Below, piece after piece: positions 8,922 to 17,972 of a DNA stretch of 64,000 bases. Below the pieces are notes generated by a model. It ran no database searches. It saw nothing but the letters and a program-made list of their open reading frames with translations, and was not told the DNA's origin. The position numbers and the translations under genes are program-made. Position 1 is the first letter of the stretch. The number at the start of each line of letters is the position of its first letter. Source of the DNA: Asaccharospora irregularis DSM 2635 (lineage in GTDB: Bacteria > Bacillota > Clostridia > Peptostreptococcales > Peptostreptococcaceae); contig NZ_FQWX01000008.1 of NCBI RefSeq assembly GCF_900129815.1, positions 22,356 to 86,355 on the forward strand. The letters run 5' to 3'.

Positions 8922-8987
8922 TTGAAGGATGAACTTAAAATAGCCTCGTTTAATGAATATAAAAAACTATTGGGGGTGCGACAATGA
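8922..8987 (+). CDS. Possible 21-codon leader ORF overlapping grdC
   Basis: A TTG start eight bases after AAAGGGGGG opens a 21-codon frame, MKDELKIASFNEYKKLLGVRQ in outline. Its TGA stop overlaps the grdC start as ATGA. The grdC ribosome site (GGGGGTG) lies inside this frame, so translation of the two is probably coupled. The peptide matches no family known to me. It could be a real micropeptide, a coupling device, or a lost N-terminal extension of grdC. Confidence 0.4.
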   Translation: MKDELKIASFNEYKKLLGVRQ

Positions 8988-10516
8988 CATATCCAGTATT
9001 AAAAGGGGCAAGCTATATACTTGCTCACACACCAGATATGATTGTTCAAAATGGAAGTACATGTGCAGTAGAAAGACAAACAAATCCAGATTCAGAATTT
9101 TTAAAGGAAATAAAAAATCATATAAGAAGTTATGAAGATGTAGTAAACTATATGCCAAACCAAGTTTACATAGGAAACAATAGACCAGAGGAGCTAAGAG
9201 ATTTAGCTATGCCTTGGTGTAAACAAGAAACAAAAGGTACTAGAGATGGTAAGTTTGGGGAAATAATGCCTCAAGATGAGTTCATAGCATTAATGCAAAT
9301 AAGTGATGCTTTTGACTTAGTAAAGTTAAGTGAAGAATTTGTAAACACAGTAAAACCTAAAATAGAAAATAACTACCCTGAATTAGAAAATTTTATATCT
9401 AAATTAAAAGGAGATAATATAGAAGAAGGAAAAGAACTTGTTGCCAATCATATAGCAGAAGGTCTTTACCATAATGGAGAATTTGTAGGATATGTAAAAA
9501 GAGCACATGATGTGGATGTAAACTTAAGCGCCCACACAATGTTTGAAAACCTAGTAGTTAAAGCATCTGGAGTTTTATCTGCTATGCACTTAGTTAGAAA
9601 AGGTAATATAGACCCTAATGAAATAGATTATGTAATAGAGTGTTCAGAAGAGGCTTGTGGAGATATAAACCAAAGAGGTGGAGGAAACTTTGCAAAATCA
9701 ATCGCTGAAATAGCTGGCCTTACAAATGCAACAGGATCTGACGTAAGAGGTTTCTGTGCAGCTCCAACTCATGCACTTATTCAAGCTTCTGCATTAGTTA
9801 AGTCTGGAGTATTCAAAAATGTTATGGTTGTTGCTGGAGGGGCAAGTGCAAAGCTTGGAATGAACGCAAAGGATCATATCAAAAAAGAACTTCCAGTTTT
9901 AGAAGATGTGGTTGGAGGATTTGCCGTACTTGTATCTGAAAATGACGGTATAAATCCAATAATAAGAACTGATTTAGTAGGAAAGCATACTGTAGGAACT
10001 GGTTCTTCACCTCAAGCAGTTATGACTTCTCTTATAACTACAGGTCTTGATAGAGCAGATTTAAAAATAACTGATGTTGATGTATATTCAGTTGAAATGC
10101 AAAACCCAGATGTAACAAAGCCAGCAGGAGCTGGAGACGTACCAGAGGCTAACTACAAGATGATAGGTGCTCTTGCAGTTAAGCGTGGGGACATGGAAAA
10201 GAAAGACTTAAAGAGTTTTGTATCAGAAAAAGGATTACCAGGATGGGCTCCAACTCAAGGGCATATACCATCAGGAGTACCTTATGTAGGATTCTTGATA
10301 GATGATTTAACTACTGGTGACAGAAATAGAGCCATGATAGTTGGAAAGGGTAGTTTATTCTTAGGAAGAATGACTAACCTATTTGATGGGGTATCATTTA
10401 TATCTGAAAGAAATAACGGTGTACAAGAAGAAAATAATGGAGTGTCAAGAGAAGAAATAAAGAAAATCATAGCTGAGTCTATGAAAAAGATAGCACTAGA
10501 TATGATGGAAGAATAG
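8984..10516 (+). CDS. grdC: Glycine reductase component C, subunit beta GrdC
   Basis: A 510-residue protein that starts KGASYILAHTPDM, typical of GrdC. The family resembles beta-ketoacyl synthase III; a candidate catalytic cysteine lies in VRGFCAAPTHALIQAS. With GrdD it forms protein C, which takes the carboxymethyl selenoether on GrdA, releases an acetyl group as an enzyme thioester and yields acetyl phosphate for ATP synthesis. The start ATG follows GGGGGTG by five bases and overlaps the stop of a small upstream frame. grdD follows ten bases after its stop. Confidence 0.95.
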   Translation: MTYPVLKGASYILAHTPDMIVQNGSTCAVERQTNPDSEFLKEIKNHIRSYEDVVNYMPNQVYIGNNRPEELRDLAMPWCKQETKGTRDGKFGEIMPQDEFIALMQISDAFDLVKLSEEFVNTVKPKIENNYPELENFISKLKGDNIEEGKELVANHIAEGLYHNGEFVGYVKRAHDVDVNLSAHTMFENLVVKASGVLSAMHLVRKGNIDPNEIDYVIECSEEACGDINQRGGGNFAKSIAEIAGLTNATGSDVRGFCAAPTHALIQASALVKSGVFKNVMVVAGGASAKLGMNAKDHIKKELPVLEDVVGGFAVLVSENDGINPIIRTDLVGKHTVGTGSSPQAVMTSLITTGLDRADLKITDVDVYSVEMQNPDVTKPAGAGDVPEANYKMIGALAVKRGDMEKKDLKSFVSEKGLPGWAPTQGHIPSGVPYVGFLIDDLTTGDRNRAMIVGKGSLFLGRMTNLFDGVSFISERNNGVQEENNGVSREEIKKIIAESMKKIALDMMEE

Positions 10517-10526
10517 GGGTGAGGAT

Positions 10527-11672
10527 ATGTCAAAAAAAGTTATTGCAGATGTATTCTTAGAAGTAGCTAATGCAATAGAGAGTGGAGAATTTGGCAAAAA
10601 GGTAAGAATAGGACTGACTACTCTTGGAAGTGAACACGGAGTAGAAAACCTTGTAAATGGAGCACATTTAGCAAATTCTTCTTTATTTGATATAGTATTA
10701 ATAGGACCAAAGGTTGAAACTGACCTTGAAGTTGTTGAAGTTAATGAAGAAAAGGAAATGCACTGCAAGATGGAGGAACTATTAGACTCTGGATATATTG
10801 ATGCATGCGTTACTATGCATTACAACTTCCCAATAGGGGTATCAACAGTAGGTAGAGTGGTAACTCCTGGTAAGGGAAAAGAAATGATATTAGCTACAAC
10901 AACTGGAACTAGTGCTACAAATAGAATAGAGGCTATGGTAAGAAATGCTATATATGGTATAGCTACTGCAAAATCTATAGGAATAAAGTCTCCAAAGGTA
11001 GGAATTCTTAATGTAGATGGTGCAAGACAAGTTGAAAAATGTTTAAAAGAACTAAAAGATAACGGATATGATCTAGAATTTGCAGAATCAGTAAGAGCAG
11101 ATGGTGGAAGCGTAATGAGAGGAAATGACCTATTAGTTGGTGCACCAGATGTTATGGTAACTGATACTTTAAGTGGAAATATATTTATGAAGGTATTCTC
11201 TTCTTATACAACAGGAGGAGACTACGAGGCCAACGGATTTGGTTATGGACCAGGTGTTGGAGAAAATTATGATAGAAAAGTACTTATATTATCAAGAGCA
11301 TCAGGATCTCCAGTTGTAGCAAATGCTTTAAGATATGCATACGATGTCGTAAAAGGAAATGTAAGCGATATAGCAAAAAAAGAATTTGTGGATGCAAAGA
11401 AAGCTAAATTTGATGATATAATAGCTTCTGTCACTAAAAAAGAGGTAAAGGTACAGACTGAAGAGGTAGCTATGCCAGAAAAGCAAATAGTTACAAGACA
11501 AATCTCTGGAGTTGATATAATGGATCTAGAGGATGCTGTTAAAGAACTATGGAAAAACGGCATATATGCTGAAAGTGGAATGGGATGTACAGGACCTATT
11601 GTTTTAGTAAATGAGGATAAAGGAGATTTAGCAGTAGAAACTTTAATAAAAGCCGGATATACTGCTAAGTAA
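10527..11672 (+). CDS. grdD: Glycine reductase component C, subunit alpha GrdD
   Basis: A 381-residue PlsX-like subunit of protein C. The C-terminal SGMGCTGPIVLV contains Cys354, which fits the cysteine that holds the acetyl thioester before phosphorolysis to acetyl phosphate. The start ATG follows GGGGTGAGG. It is the last gene of the operon and is followed by a strong terminator at 11754-11806. Acetate kinase and phosphotransacetylase are not in the window. Confidence 0.95.
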   Translation: MSKKVIADVFLEVANAIESGEFGKKVRIGLTTLGSEHGVENLVNGAHLANSSLFDIVLIGPKVETDLEVVEVNEEKEMHCKMEELLDSGYIDACVTMHYNFPIGVSTVGRVVTPGKGKEMILATTTGTSATNRIEAMVRNAIYGIATAKSIGIKSPKVGILNVDGARQVEKCLKELKDNGYDLEFAESVRADGGSVMRGNDLLVGAPDVMVTDTLSGNIFMKVFSSYTTGGDYEANGFGYGPGVGENYDRKVLILSRASGSPVVANALRYAYDVVKGNVSDIAKKEFVDAKKAKFDDIIASVTKKEVKVQTEEVAMPEKQIVTRQISGVDIMDLEDAVKELWKNGIYAESGMGCTGPIVLVNEDKGDLAVETLIKAGYTAK

Positions 11673-11753
11673 TATATTAAAAGCTTATCACGATCAAACA
11701 AGAGTACGAAAAAATATATGTTTATAATTCTAATAGTCACAGTAAAAATTTAA

Positions 11754-11806
11754 AAAGAGAATATCCCAAAATGTCTGATGACATTTTAAGGGATATTCTT
11801 TTTTTA
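11754..11806 (+). terminator. Terminator of the grd operon
   Basis: GAATATCCC and AAAATGTC pair with GACATTTT and GGGATATTC around a TGAT loop, followed by CTTTTTTT. Confidence 0.9.
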
Positions 11807-11841
11807 GTCTTAAAATATATTATAATTAAAAAAATAAAAAA

Positions 11842-11963
11842 GGGCTGATTTTCATACAATATATAATATTATACATAGAATTAATGGTAGGGATTAAACT
11901 ATGCTAATAAATATATTGCATCGACAAATCTAGCCCGAAACTCTGAAAAAATTTATTCAGAGT
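11842..11963 (+). ncRNA. Possible structured RNA, unclassified
   Basis: A closing stem GGGCT-GATTT (11842-11851) pairs with AAATC-T-AGCCC (11926-11936). It encloses a hairpin with loop GGTAGGG (11875-11902) and a partly overlapping alternative hairpin ATGC...GCAT (11901-11921). An 8-bp ACTCTGAA/TTCAGAGT hairpin follows at 11940-11963. It matches no RNA family that I recognise. No clear promoter was assigned and the strand is assumed. Confidence 0.3.
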
Positions 11964-11989
11964 CAAACAGTATTTGAAAAATAATACAA
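11962..11989 (+). repeat. Copy of the grdB 3' end
   Basis: GTCAAACAGTATTTGAA, two mismatched bases, then ATAATACAA. This is 26 of 28 bases identical to 8762-8789, which spans the grdB stop codon. It looks like a recombination scar or the remnant of a second grd-type gene. Confidence 0.65.
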
Positions 11990-12139
11990 TATATATTATA
12001 TATGAATATAAGAAATATACATTAAAAATACAAAATAACTATATTGGAAAATAAGAGTATAGATTTATACGATAGAAAAATGTAGTGATAATTTCAAGAA
12101 ACGTGTAAAAATATTTATTAGAAAAGAGGGCTTATTACA

Positions 12140-13030
12140 ATGAAAATGACAAAAAAGTATATTTTTTTGTTTGGGGTTGTTATATTTTTTTTGATATACA
12201 TTTTAAATAAAATATTAACATCGCCAGAACGCCAAGTATTATTCGATTTTAATTATTTGAATAATGATAAAGTAGTTAATAACTCTAATACATTGTTATT
12301 AAACAACGATATCCCTGAAAGAAATGTTGACCTTTGGATGAAATATGTAAAAAGATACAATACAGAAAACAAAGCCTTCATAAAAGACACATCTAATGGA
12401 TGGAAAACAATCTACTTAAATAAGTACAATAGGATAAATTTTAATAGTATTTTAGATAAATGGTATGAAGAAAAGGATTCTTTTGATTTAAACTGTAGAC
12501 AAAGTTCATTTATACTGATAAAGGATATGGTTTCTGGTGAGTGCGTTATAGAGGAACGTGATTCTGATATAGAACAAGAAATAAATAAATTAAAATCTAT
12601 TTCTAATGAGAAAATAACAAATAAAGATGCTAGGACATACATATATTTATTTACTCCTATTAAATTAAAGATAGGTAACTCAAAAGACATTGATGTCTAT
12701 GATGAAACTTTAAGCGCCTTAAAAGACTATTGGAACAAAGGAAATTTAAAATTTAAAGATGGGAAAAAATCTAAGTTAATTCAAGTGGTACTTATTGAAC
12801 CAAACGCAAGTGATATTAAGGCTACTATAGCTCATACTGGTTTGTCAATAAAGGATGGAGACATGATATATTTTATTGAGAAAAAGAATCCGTGTTTTCC
12901 GTATCAGATTTCTAGATTTAAAAATTATGACGACTTAAATAGGTACATTATTACACAGTTTAAATCACCTAAAGATTATAAATTAATGATTTTGGAAAAT
13001 AATAATGTGATATATAAAAATGATAATTAA
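12140..13030 (+). CDS. Membrane-anchored protein of unknown function
   Basis: A 296-residue protein with a short basic N-terminus and one strong hydrophobic segment (about residues 8-26), then a charged, presumably extracytoplasmic domain rich in Lys, Asp and Asn. There is no cleavable signal site or lipobox cysteine, so an N-terminal anchor is most likely. No family is recognised. The start ATG follows AGAGGG at nine bases; ATG 12146 is an alternative. It stands alone between the grd operon and xpt. Confidence 0.7.
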   Translation: MKMTKKYIFLFGVVIFFLIYILNKILTSPERQVLFDFNYLNNDKVVNNSNTLLLNNDIPERNVDLWMKYVKRYNTENKAFIKDTSNGWKTIYLNKYNRINFNSILDKWYEEKDSFDLNCRQSSFILIKDMVSGECVIEERDSDIEQEINKLKSISNEKITNKDARTYIYLFTPIKLKIGNSKDIDVYDETLSALKDYWNKGNLKFKDGKKSKLIQVVLIEPNASDIKATIAHTGLSIKDGDMIYFIEKKNPCFPYQISRFKNYDDLNRYIITQFKSPKDYKLMILENNNVIYKNDN

Positions 13031-13074
13031 GAAATATAATAAAAATATACATATAAATTTTGACAAACTCGACT

Positions 13075-13117
13075 TAATATTTAATTTATAATATATGTTA
13101 TTATAAATTAAATATTA
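13075..13117 (+). other. 18-bp AT-only inverted repeat upstream of xpt
   Basis: A perfect 18-bp stem (13075-13092 with 13100-13117) surrounds the loop ATATGTT. It contains TATAAT and follows TTGACA (13060-13065). No purine riboswitch is visible before xpt, so this dyad is the main candidate regulatory element here. Confidence 0.5.
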
Positions 13118-13193
13118 TAGTATAATAATATTGTACTTAACACTAAACATACAAATTAGAGCTTGTCGCAGTATATAGTTTAGGAGGAAATAG

Positions 13194-13766
13194 ATGAAAT
13201 CATTACAAGAGAAGATATTAAAAGAAGGAAGTGTATCAGGAAGTGATATATTAAAAGTAGATAGTTTTTTAAATCATCAAATTGATATAAGATTTTTAAA
13301 TGAAATAGGAAAAGAGTTTAAAGAAAGATTTAAAGAAGATAAAGTAGATAAAATTCTTACCATAGAGGCCTCAGGAATTGGAATAGCGTCCATTGCATCT
13401 CAATATTTCGAAAATGTACCAGTTGTTTTTGCAAAAAAAGTAGAATCTAAGAATTTAGATAAGGAGGTATATGAAACAAAGGTGTATTCATTTACAAAAG
13501 GCAAAGAATATACAGTTAGAGTTTCCAAAAAATATCTAAATAAAGGTGAAAATATACTTGTAGTAGATGATTTTTTAGCAAATGGAAGAGCAGTATTAGG
13601 TTTAAATAATATAATAAACCAGTCAGGTGCAAATTTAGTTGGTGTAGGTATAGTAATAGAAAAGGGATTCCAAGAGGGAAGAAAGGTTTTAGAGGACGAA
13701 GGTATCAGGGTAGAGTCATTAGCTATAGTAGAGTCTATACAAGACGGAAAAGTTGTATTTAAATAG
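13194..13766 (+). CDS. xpt: Xanthine phosphoribosyltransferase
   Basis: A 190-residue purine salvage enzyme converting xanthine and PRPP to XMP. The PRPP-binding motif [13 protein letters not shown] lies around residues 120-132, and the N-terminal [12 protein letters not shown] is typical of Xpt. The start ATG follows TAGGAGGAAATAG. Length is normal for the family. The usual purine riboswitch is absent, and a large AT-only hairpin lies in the leader. It appears monocistronic, with a dyad downstream. Confidence 0.93.
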   Translation: MKSLQEKILKEGSVSGSDILKVDSFLNHQIDIRFLNEIGKEFKERFKEDKVDKILTIEASGIGIASIASQYFENVPVVFAKKVESKNLDKEVYETKVYSFTKGKEYTVRVSKKYLNKGENILVVDDFLANGRAVLGLNNIINQSGANLVGVGIVIEKGFQEGRKVLEDEGIRVESLAIVESIQDGKVVFK

Positions 13767-13784
13767 ACCTGATATATATTTTGA

Positions 13785-13832
13785 GTTTAATCAAAATCAT
13801 TATGGGAATAATAATTTTGATTAAACATTTTA
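13785..13832 (+). terminator. Probable terminator after xpt
   Basis: GTTTAATCAAAAT pairs with ATTTTGATTAAAC, with an inner ATTAT/AATAAT helix and a short ATTTTATG tail. The U tract is weak. Confidence 0.55.
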
Positions 13833-13889
13833 TGTTGTGTATTAAATTTTATTTTTATATATTATATTAAAAAATTAGGAGGTAGAAAA

Positions 13890-14534
13890 ATGAGATTTTT
13901 TATAGATACAGCAAATATAGAAGACATAAAGGAAGCAAATGAATTAGGTGTTATTTGTGGGGTGACGACAAACCCTTCGTTAATAGCTAAAGAAGGAAGA
14001 GATTTCAAACAAGTAGTAAAAGAAATAAGTGAAATAGTAGATGGGCCAATAAGTGCAGAGGTTATAAGTTTAGAGCATAATGAAATGATTAAAGAGGCTG
14101 AGGAATTAGCTAAAATACATAAAAATATAGTTATAAAGGTACCTATGACAGAAGAAGGATTAAAAGCTGTAAAAGTGCTATCTGAAAAAGGTATAAAAAC
14201 AAACGTAACATTAATATTCTCTGCAGTTCAAGCATTACTTGCGGCTAGAGCGGGTGCTACTTATGTAAGTCCTTTTTTAGGAAGATTAGACGATATAGGG
14301 CAAGATGGATTAGGATTAATAGAAGAAATTGTAACAATATTTAGTGTTAATGCTATAGAAACAGAAATAATAGTTGCAAGTGTAAGAAATCCAATACATG
14401 TATCAGAAGCTGCTAAAATAGGTGCAGATATAGCGACAGTACCATTTAAAGTTATAAAACAAATGTTTAAACATCCTTTAACAGATAAAGGTATAGAAAA
14501 CTTTATGAATGACTGGCAAAAAACGTTTAAATAA
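13890..14534 (+). CDS. Transaldolase, FSA-type
   Basis: A 214-residue class I aldolase of the short transaldolase/fructose-6-phosphate aldolase group. It begins [13 protein letters not shown]. The Schiff-base lysine is K83 in [12 protein letters not shown], and the segment GVTTNPSL is conserved. The length (about 215) separates it from the long transaldolases. It acts in the non-oxidative pentose phosphate pathway. The start ATG follows TTAGGAGGTAG. The gene appears monocistronic. Real substrates (transaldolase versus F6P aldolase) cannot be decided by eye. Confidence 0.92.
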   Translation: MRFFIDTANIEDIKEANELGVICGVTTNPSLIAKEGRDFKQVVKEISEIVDGPISAEVISLEHNEMIKEAEELAKIHKNIVIKVPMTEEGLKAVKVLSEKGIKTNVTLIFSAVQALLAARAGATYVSPFLGRLDDIGQDGLGLIEEIVTIFSVNAIETEIIVASVRNPIHVSEAAKIGADIATVPFKVIKQMFKHPLTDKGIENFMNDWQKTFK

Positions 14535-14542
14535 TTCATAAA

Positions 14543-14590
14543 AAGATTACGACTTTGTAATCCAAAGTAACAGAGGTGTAACTGTTATAT
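14543..14590 (+). other. Two small hairpins between transaldolase and secreted protein
   Basis: GATTAC/GTAATC (about 14545-14562) and TAACAG/CTGTTA (about 14567-14587) form adjacent 6-bp hairpins without a T tract. They may be a weak terminator or leader structure. Confidence 0.3.
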
Positions 14591-14670
14591 GGATAGCCTG
14601 TATGATATTATTTAATTATAGAAATAATAAATTTTATAATAAATTATAGGTTAAGAGGAAGTGAATTGAT

Positions 14671-15246
14671 ATGAAAAAATCAGTAAGAGCATTATCAATA
14701 TTATGTGGATCATTATTATTAGTAAGCCCAATGAATGCTACAATATTTGCAGAAGACTTTGTTACAAACAATAAAGTAAATGTAGCTGACGTTAAAGAAA
14801 TAGAGACTACAAAAGAAGAATACACAGAAGTTAAATGTGAAGATAAAGAACAAGTAGTATTAAATAACAATAAAGGACAATCAGATTTAGATAAAGACAT
14901 AAATAACACAGTAGACACTAATACTAAATTAGATACTAATGCTAATAAAGTAGTAGACAGCACTAATAAAGATAGTGAGCAAGAAAAATATGTAGAAGTA
15001 CAAAAAGAAGAAGTTAAAACTCAATTAACTAAGGAACAAGCAAAACAAATATTAGTAGATAGAAATCCTAATGTAGAGTACATATACCAAGGTGATGAAA
15101 ATACATTCGAAGTCTTAAAAGAAAAAAATGTTAGTGGATATGTATTTTTACCAAATGAGGAAGGCGATATGGGATTCCTTGTAGATAAAAATACTTCAAA
15201 CATATATTACTTCCACCCAAGCGGATATGTTGAACCAGTTATGTAA
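14671..15246 (+). CDS. Secreted protein of unknown function
   Basis: A 191-residue protein with a clear Sec signal peptide (basic MKKSVRA, hydrophobic core, likely cleavage after the IFAED region near residue 28). A low-complexity Asp/Asn/Thr/Lys-rich linker follows (about residues 30-110). A compact C-terminal domain of about 75 residues comes after it (KEQAKQILVDRNPNVEYIYQGDENTFEVL). No anchor motif is seen, so it is probably released or loosely wall-associated. No family is recognised. The start ATG follows AAGAGGAAGTG, and a strong terminator follows the stop. Confidence 0.75.
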   Translation: MKKSVRALSILCGSLLLVSPMNATIFAEDFVTNNKVNVADVKEIETTKEEYTEVKCEDKEQVVLNNNKGQSDLDKDINNTVDTNTKLDTNANKVVDSTNKDSEQEKYVEVQKEEVKTQLTKEQAKQILVDRNPNVEYIYQGDENTFEVLKEKNVSGYVFLPNEEGDMGFLVDKNTSNIYYFHPSGYVEPVM

Positions 15247-15250
15247 TTAC

Positions 15251-15287
15251 TATAAAAGGGCTTCTCTAAAAGAGAGGCCCTTTTATA
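15251..15287 (+). terminator. Bidirectional-type terminator
   Basis: TATAAAAGGGC and TCTCT pair with AGAGG and CCCTTTTATA around a short loop. It is followed by GTGCATAG, a diverged form of the sequence that follows three other terminators in the window. Confidence 0.85.
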
Positions 15288-15400
15288 GTGCATAGAATTT
15301 TTTTATACTTATTTGGGTAACAAGTAGGTTATTTGGTATAATAAGATATTATAGTTATATAAACTTTAAATAATTAATTTAATGAAGGGAAAATTTAATC

Positions 15401-15697
15401 ATGGATATAGTAATAAATAATACTGCAAAAGTAGAGATAGATAAGTTATTAGAAAATAGCGATAAAAAATATATAAGAATAATAACAAGATGTATAACAA
15501 TGCACGAGGATGCCAAATTTGATTTGATACTAGATGAAAAAAGAGAAGGAGATAGATTATTTGAAGTGGATGGATACAATATAATAATCGAATCTAACTT
15601 TGCAGATCAAATTGCAAGTATGATTATATCTTACGGAGGTTTGATGAGTAGAGATAGTTTTTCCATACATGCAGACTTTGGATTTTATGAATATTAG
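15401..15697 (+). CDS. HesB/IscA-like protein lacking the cysteine triad
   Basis: A 98-residue protein with the general A-type carrier layout: an N-terminal VEIDKLLE helix, the DLILDEKREGDRLFEVDG strand region and the IIIESNFADQIASMIISYGG segment, as in HesB-like proteins. The three conserved metal-binding cysteines of IscA are not present; there is a single Cys in RCITMHED and no C-terminal CxC. A role in Fe-S or related metal handling is therefore uncertain. The start ATG follows GAAGGGAAA. The assignment rests on pattern similarity only. Confidence 0.6.
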   Translation: MDIVINNTAKVEIDKLLENSDKKYIRIITRCITMHEDAKFDLILDEKREGDRLFEVDGYNIIIESNFADQIASMIISYGGLMSRDSFSIHADFGFYEY

Positions 15698-15847
15698 TTA
15701 TAAAAATTCTAAGGATTATCTGAGAAAAAATTCTTGGAACTATATTTTAATGCTTAAATATATAAATATCTAAAGTTAAACATCGATAATAAATAAATAT
15801 AAATAATAAATAGATACAAAATAAATATAAGAAAGATAGGAAATTTT

Positions 15848-17965
15848 ATGAAGAAAATATTAGTACTAGCAGAGAAACCATCTGTAGGAAGGGATATAGC
15901 TAAAGTTTTAGGATGCAAAAATGAAAAAAATGGATACATAGAAGGACCAAAGTATGTGGTAACTTGGGCTCTTGGTCATTTAGTTACTTTAGCAGATCCT
16001 GAAGCTTATGGTCAAAACTATAAATCTTGGAATATAGATGATTTGCCAATATTACCAAAACATTTAAAAACAGTTGTAATAAAAAAGACCTCAAAACAGT
16101 TTAATACAGTAAAGGCTCAAATAAACAGAGATGATATAGAAGAGATAGTTATAGCAACAGATGCAGGGCGTGAAGGAGAACTTGTTGCAAGGTGGATAAT
16201 AGACAAGTCCCATACTAAAAAGCCACTAAAGCGTCTTTGGATATCATCTAGTACAGATAAAGCTATAAAAGAGGGCTTTGATAAATTAAAAGACGGAAAA
16301 GAATATGAAAATCTGTATTACTCAGCAATAGCAAGAGCAGAAGCTGACTGGGTGGTAGGAATAAATGCAACAAGAGCACTAACAACAAAGCACAATGCCC
16401 AGCTTTCATGTGGTAGGGTTCAAACGCCAACCCTTGCAATGATATTAAAAAGAGAAGAAGAAATAAGAAACTTTAAGGCAAAGGATTACTACTCAATAAA
16501 CATACTTGCAGTAAAAGGGAGTAGTAATATAAAGTTATCTTGGGTAGATAAAAATAATAGTTCATCTAGTTTTAGTAAAGAAAAAATAAATCAAGTAGCA
16601 GCTAAAATAAAGGATAAGGATATAAAAATAATAGATGTAATTAAAACAGACAAGAAAAAATACTCACCTGCTCTTTACGATTTAACAGAACTTCAAAGGG
16701 ATGCAAATAAAATATTTGGGTACTCAGCTAAAGAGACCCTATCTATAATGCAAAAATTATATGAATATCACAAAGTCCTTACTTATCCAAGAACAGACTC
16801 TAGATACCTTACAAGTGATATAGTAGATACTCTAAAGGATAGAATAAAGGCAGTTAATGTAAGTGATTATTCAAGGGTATGTACGAAGTTACTAAAAACA
16901 AAAATCACAGGAAATAAATCTTTTGTAGATAATTCAAAGGTAAGTGACCACCACGCTATTATACCCACAGAGCAGAAGGTATTTTTAAGCGATTTAAGCG
17001 ATAAGGAAAGAAAGATATATGACCTTGTAGTAAAGAGATTTTTAAGTGTGTTATTACCTCCTTTTGAGTATGTCCAAACTTCAATAAAAGCTGAAATAGA
17101 AGGAGAAACATTTATAGCAAAGGGAAATAAGGTAGTAAGCTTGGGATGGAAAGAAAGCTACAAAGACTTAGATGATGAAGAAACTTATGAAAGTATTCCT
17201 AATATTAATAAAAATGATGTACTAAAGGTTGAAAAAGTAAATATTACTAGTGGAAAAACCAATCCTCCTCCATATTTAAATGAAGGTACACTTCTTACAG
17301 GTATGGAGAAAAGTGGTCTAGGAACTGTTGCTACAAGGGCAGATATAATAGAAAAACTATTTAATTTATTCCTAGTAGAGAAAAAAGGGAAAGACATACA
17401 TATAACTTCTAAGGGAAGACAATTGTTGGATTTAGTTCCTGTTGATTTAAAGACTCCAGAACTTACATCTTCTTGGGAGAAAAAGCTTCTAGACATATCA
17501 AAAGGAAAGCTAAATAAAAATATATTTATAGATGAAATGAAAAATTATTCAAAAGCAATAGTTAAAGAAATTAAAAATAGTGATAGTAAATTTAAACATG
17601 ATAACTTAACTAAAAATAAATGTCCAGAGTGTGGCAAATTTATGTTAGAGGTAAATGGTAAACGTGGTAAAATGCTAGTTTGTGAGGACAGAGAGTGCAA
17701 TACTAGAAAGACAATAGCTCAAGTGACAAATTCTAGATGCCCTAATTGCCATAAAAAATTAGAACTTCGCGGTGAGGGTGAGGGTAGAATATTTACTTGT
17801 AGCTGTGGGTATAGAGAAAAGTTATCATCATTTAATAAAAGAAAACAAGAGGAAAAAAAGAAAGCCTCAAAAAAAGATATAAATAAATATTTAAAAGATC
17901 AAAATAAAAATCAGGAGAGTTTTAACAATCCTTTTGCAGAAGCACTTTTAAAATTAAAAAAATAA
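15848..17965 (+). CDS. topB: DNA topoisomerase III
   Basis: A 705-residue type IA topoisomerase. The Toprim domain starts EKPSVGRD and contains DAGREGEL. The catalytic Tyr313 is in LTYPRTDSRYL. The C-terminus carries two zinc-ribbon-like segments with CPECGKFM and CPNCHKKLE (about residues 595-660), followed by a Lys-rich tail. It relaxes and decatenates DNA, probably at replication and recombination intermediates. The start ATG follows GATAGGAAATTTT. A degraded transporter gene begins immediately after its stop. Confidence 0.95.
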   Translation: MKKILVLAEKPSVGRDIAKVLGCKNEKNGYIEGPKYVVTWALGHLVTLADPEAYGQNYKSWNIDDLPILPKHLKTVVIKKTSKQFNTVKAQINRDDIEEIVIATDAGREGELVARWIIDKSHTKKPLKRLWISSSTDKAIKEGFDKLKDGKEYENLYYSAIARAEADWVVGINATRALTTKHNAQLSCGRVQTPTLAMILKREEEIRNFKAKDYYSINILAVKGSSNIKLSWVDKNNSSSSFSKEKINQVAAKIKDKDIKIIDVIKTDKKKYSPALYDLTELQRDANKIFGYSAKETLSIMQKLYEYHKVLTYPRTDSRYLTSDIVDTLKDRIKAVNVSDYSRVCTKLLKTKITGNKSFVDNSKVSDHHAIIPTEQKVFLSDLSDKERKIYDLVVKRFLSVLLPPFEYVQTSIKAEIEGETFIAKGNKVVSLGWKESYKDLDDEETYESIPNINKNDVLKVEKVNITSGKTNPPPYLNEGTLLTGMEKSGLGTVATRADIIEKLFNLFLVEKKGKDIHITSKGRQLLDLVPVDLKTPELTSSWEKKLLDISKGKLNKNIFIDEMKNYSKAIVKEIKNSDSKFKHDNLTKNKCPECGKFMLEVNGKRGKMLVCEDRECNTRKTIAQVTNSRCPNCHKKLELRGEGEGRIFTCSCGYREKLSSFNKRKQEEKKKASKKDINKYLKDQNKNQESFNNPFAEALLKLKK

Positions 17966-17972
17966 TTTCTAG

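Noticed and set aside
11267..11740. Minus-strand open frame opposite the end of grdD
   Set aside because: It is antisense to a conserved gene, Ser/Thr-rich as expected for a shadow frame, and has no initiation signals.
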